From Aedes albopictus (taxonomy: Eukaryota > Arthropoda > Insecta > Diptera > Culicidae): a stretch of DNA of 64,000 bases. Positions 60,239 through 64,000 of this stretch are shown here, piece by piece. Within the stretch, counting starts at the first letter, position 1; the number at the start of each line of letters is the position of its first letter. The position numbers were made by a program, and so were the translations under genes. Under the pieces are notes generated by a model. That model was not told the DNA's origin. It saw nothing but the letters and a program-made list of their open reading frames with translations, and searched no databases. Location: assembly GCF_035046485.1 (NCBI RefSeq), contig NC_085136.1, positions 299,235,778 to 299,299,777 on the forward strand, given 5' to 3'.

Positions 60239-61354
60239 GGTTCTGTCACATTCGCCCGAAAACCATTCGCCCGAATTCCAAATGCCCGAATGACAAACGC
60301 CCGAATGTAACAAACGCCCGAAAGTCATTCGCCCGAATAGACCATTCGCCCGAAAAGACCATTCGCCCGAAATACCATTCACCCGAAAAGACCATTAACC
60401 CGAAAGACCATTCGCCCGAAAACCATAATAATCTTGGAAATACTTTTCTGAAATTAATTTAGGCGTCGTACACGCATATTGCTTTCTTTGAATACAGTCT
60501 GATATTAGACTTATACTGTTAAAAACATTTTCAGCAATATAGCTGTGAAAACATTCATTGGAATTGTCCCTTCTTTTGTTAATAGGCTTTTCTTTCTAGT
60601 TCTACATTCAAGGAAATTAAATTCATTCTGATGTCATGTTTTACCATAAATTTGCCCTTCTTTCAATCATTAGCTATTCTTTTAATTTTTTATTTTATGG
60701 GGAACCTTGACGTTAAAACAATTTCTGGATTCAAAACATGGTTTCAAAAGAACAGCTTATTCAAATAAGAATGCTGCATTCTAGCGATTTTGGTGTTTTT
60801 TCTGCATCCGTTAGCTCACACGTTTTAATTCACATGAACAATTGTTCATTTTAACGATACGTAGTTATTTCGAGTAGATCAATCGTGAATACTATTAATT
60901 CAAAAGTATTGACTACTCTGTGCTGAAGTTTCGGTGCTATCCTCTCGATCAACAATGCTATAACAATTAATGACCAATCATGTAATATTTTCACAAGAAA
61001 TTAGGCCTTCTTCAAAACATAGGCTGTTCTTCCAAACTAAGCTTATATGATTATTATTGGCGCTAGTCCAGCTGTTCTTGTGATTGGTCGGATACTAAGT
61101 ATACCGTGCGTCTGTCCTTAAACTTTCATCATGGCAAACTAGGAAAAAAACTTGTTCAAAGAAATTGCATGGAATTGGCGAATGACTTTCGGGCGAATGG
61201 TCTTTCGGGCTAATGATCTTTTCGGGCGAATGGTCATTCGGGTGAATGGTCTTTTCGGGCGAATGGTCTTTTCGGGCGAATGGTCTATTCGGGCGATTGG
61301 AATTCGGGCGTTTGTCATTCGGGCGAATGGTTTTCGGGCGAATGTGACAGAATC
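60239..61354. mobile_element. Foldback element with minisatellite arms (copy 2), 9-bp target duplication
   Basis: Arms (about 60243-60425 and 61181-61352) are tandem units of CATTCGCCCGAAAAGAC type, inverted relative to each other. Outer ends GGTTCTGTCACATTCGCCCG and, inverted, GATTCTGTCACATTCGCCCG. CTTTATGAT is duplicated at 60230-60238 and 61355-61363. The spacer is AT-rich with no ORF. The short frame at 61152-61427 reads the arm units. Confidence 0.85.
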
Positions 61355-61363
61355 CTTTATGAT

Positions 61364-61984
61364 AATTGAATTTTATTGGCTTTTCTCGGTGAACTTAATA
61401 TGTACTACTCAAAGAAGGAGGGAGTAACGAAAGTAATGAAAGATACGGTGGATAGAATCTCAAGTGTGCGACGAGAGAAATTGAATAGAAGTTGAAAATT
61501 AACAGAGGGCCATCATTGAACAACACAATCACAACGGCGACCCCTTTGTCAAACGTCCTGGTTTTGAACGGCTAGGTACTAGTAGTTTGATGATGACTTC
61601 TAGCCCTAGACAAGGAAAAAGATCGTGGTTGTTCTGTTAAGCCGAACAACTACACTATCGCTTCATAGATAATGATTGACGATGGTGTCATGTTCATATT
61701 GTGTGTTGTCATTTGATTCTCAAAATTTCAATTGAAAGTGCGAATGCCTAGCAACAAGTGTATGCATGTGTATTGCCGTTCAAACTTTATTTTTACCCAC
61801 AACTTCATCAACAGATTTGGCTAGAGCAGGGATGCCAGGTGATATTTTCAAATGTCTTCATAAGGCACGCTAAAATGTCTTCACACCCCATATTGTGACT
61901 TTAGTATAAAATTAATGTCAAAATTTATGCAATGTTCCCATTTAGCTTTATATGAAGGAATATACCGTGAGGTCATCCAGTAAT
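61364..61984. other. No gene recognised
   Basis: AT-rich sequence without coding similarity or repeat termini. Confidence 0.4.
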
Positions 61985-64000
61985 AATGCATGGTTCTCTC
62001 CAGAATTTCCATGGCAATTTTAAGGTTTTTTCCCGATAATTCCTAAACAAGTTCCTCGGATTTATGTTCACGACTTCTTAAAAAATCCGAGAATTTCTCC
62101 AGGAATTCCTTCGCGAATTCCTCGGAAATTCTCCCAGGAAGTTCATCGTGGAGTTTCTTTGAAATTCCCCCAGATCATCCTCGGAAATTCCTCCAAGTGG
62201 TCCTCGAGAATTCCCCCAGGAGTTCCTCGCGAATTCCTGCAGAAGATCTCCAGCAAATCATCCTGCAAATCTTCGGCAGTTCCCCCGAAAGATCCTCAGG
62301 AACTCTACTAGAAGTTTCTCGAGAACTCCTCTAGGAGTTCCACCGGAATTCTTTCATAAGTTTCCCGAGAATTTCATCAGGAGTTAAGTTTCCCGAGAAT
62401 TCTTTCAGGAATTCTTCTACAAGTTCCTCCAGGAGTTCCTCGGAAAATTCTGCAGAAGTTCTTCGGCAATTCCTCCCGGACTTCCTCAAGAATTCTCAGG
62501 AGTTCTTCTGGAATTACTCAAGCAGCTCTTAAGAAATTCCTCCACAAGATCTTCGAGAACTTCACTAGGAGCTAGGAGCTCTTCAGGAATTCCACCAGAA
62601 GATCTTCGGGAACTCCTCCAGAACATCCTCGAAAAATCCTTCAGGAGATCCTCCAGGAAGTCCTCGGCAATTACTACAGAAGTTCCTTGTAAATTACTGT
62701 CGGAGTTCCTCGGGATTTTTCCAGAAGTTTATCGGGAGTTCCTCCAGAATCTCATCGGGAATCCCTTCTTGAATTCCTTGAAAAGATTGTCGGGAAATCC
62801 TCCTGTAGATCTTCGGGAATTCCTCCAGGAATTCATAAGAAATTCCTCCAGGCAATATTCGGAAATTCTTACAGAATTCCTTCTAAAGATCCTTTGGAAT
62901 TACTCCAAAAGTTCCTCGGGATTTCCTCTATAAGTTTGGCAAGAATTCCTTCAGAAGTTTCCCGAGAATTCTCTAAGAGCTCCTCGGCATTTTTTCCAAA
63001 AGTTCCCCGGAAATTCCTCCAGGAATTCCTTGGCTATTCTTCCAGGAGTTCCTCGGAAATTCCTACAGGAGTTTCTCGGGAATTCCTCTAGGACTTCATG
63101 GGGAATTCCTCTAGGAGGTCGAATCGAATCAAATCAAGAATTCTTCCAGGAGTTTTGGGAATTCCTGCAGGAGAACCTCGGGAGTTTCTCCAGGAGATTC
63201 TTGTAAATTCTTCCAGGAGTTGCTCGAGAATAACTCTAGGAGTTCCTCGGAAATTCCTTCCGGAGCTCCTCGGTAATTCTTCCAGGAGTTCCACCAGAAT
63301 TCTTCCAGGAGAGCCTCGAGAACTCCTTCAGAAGATCATCGAAAAATCCTCCAGGAGTTTGTCAGAAATTCCCTCAGGAGATCCATGGAAGAAATCGACG
63401 AGAATCCTCCAGGAGTTCCTTTAGAATTCATTCAAGGATCCTCAGGTCCTCCGGAATATCTACAGGAGATCCTCGGTAAATTCTTTCCAGGAGTTGTTCG
63501 GGAATTCTTGCAAGAGTTCTCGGGAATTTCTCCAGAAGTACATCGAGAATTCCTTCCGGAATTCCTTACAAAGTTTCTCGGGAAAACCTCCAGGAGTTCC
63601 TTGGGAATTCCTCTTGGGATTCCTCGGGAATATTTTGAGGAGTTACATGCTTCTCGTGAATCCCTCCAAGAATTCCACGTGCAGTTCTTCATAGTTTCTC
63701 GAGGTTTTTTTTTCGGCAATTCCTCGGGAATTCCTCTTGGTACCTGGAAAACCTTATGCAGGAGTTTTCTAGGAATTCCTGACGATTTCATGGAGGTATT
63801 CATAGGTATATCCAGATAAGTTTTTGATAAACTCCTGAAACATTCCCGAGAATCTTTTGAATGAATTCCCGAGAAACTACTAGAGGGATTCTCGATAAAC
63901 TTCCGGAGGAATTCCCTTGGGAATTTCCAGGGAGTTCCTAGAGAAATTCCCAAAAAAAAAACTCCTTTGAGAATTATTAAGAAATTCCTGGAGTAATTTC
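61985..64000. repeat. GGAATTCC-type degenerate minisatellite, block 6 (continues past the window)
   Basis: TCCTCGGGAATTCCTCCAGG and variants repeat with a period near 30 bp and heavy divergence. The FLGNSSRSS-type frames on both strands, up to 173 codons, are products of the repeat. Confidence 0.75.

Noticed and set aside
63432..63953. 173-codon minus-strand frame at the window end
   Set aside because: Also a reading of the GGAATTCC-type repeat; the opposite strand is equally open.

Overview
This is eukaryotic DNA from a large, repeat-rich insect genome, most likely an Aedes-type mosquito. The reasons are GT-AG introns in insect-type GH18 chitinase genes, tRNA-derived SINEs with AAG-type tails resembling the Feilai family described in Aedes aegypti, many RTE-type LINE relics, and a dense litter of miniature inverted-repeat elements (MITEs). 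Only four host genes can be supported. The rest is layered mobile-element debris, satellites and simple repeats. The species call is inference from pattern memory; nothing was searched.

The four genes form a same-strand (minus) tandem array of GH18 genes about 11-12 kb apart: copy A (1-895, cut by the window edge), copy B (12308-13769), copy C (25392-26755) and copy D (36344-38284). Copy D is a normal chitinase: intact catalytic motif, Ser/Thr/Pro-rich linker and a C-terminal six-cysteine chitin-binding (CBM14) domain. Copies A-C keep the GH18 fold signatures and intact reading frames, but share a rewritten catalytic loop. The catalytic Glu is Leu, the acidic partner residues are changed, and B and C also lose the active-site Trp and the chitin-binding domain. 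They share two introns in splice positions that D lacks. This array of conserved pseudo-chitinases is the main biological finding.

Layout: 1-900 copy A. 1660-11920 RTE, Ty3/gypsy and LINE ORF1 relics riddled with nested inverted-repeat elements. 12308-13769 copy B. 14000-17900 SINE pieces and MITEs. 18400-20905 a ~150-bp satellite interrupted by a TA-inserting transposon and a tRNA-SINE with a 22-bp target duplication. 21000-25200 degenerate repeats, a MITE and a Feilai-like SINE. 25392-26755 copy C. 28040-29000 an array rich in CCGCCAT(C/T)TTG motifs. 29290-30770 a 660-bp foldback element between GC-rich direct repeats. 33551-34512 a retroposon. 36344-38284 copy D. 38880-41690 two LINE relics. 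42280-45240 a GGAATTCC-type degenerate minisatellite split by a long-TIR element. 45463-47846 a foldback element with minisatellite arms, then a nested MITE. 50179-53270 a MITE split by a 2.9-kb TTAA-flanked piggyBac-like element. 53826-55577 two RTE fragments. 57429-60205 a 2.8-kb CTAT microsatellite. 60239-61354 a second minisatellite-arm foldback element. 61985-64000 more GGAATTCC-type repeat.

The chitinases are expected to be secreted. D should hydrolyse chitin (gut matrix or cuticle); A-C may bind chitin or other glycans without cleaving them, but that is inference. No RNA gene, CRISPR array, bacterial gene or recognisable endogenous virus was seen.
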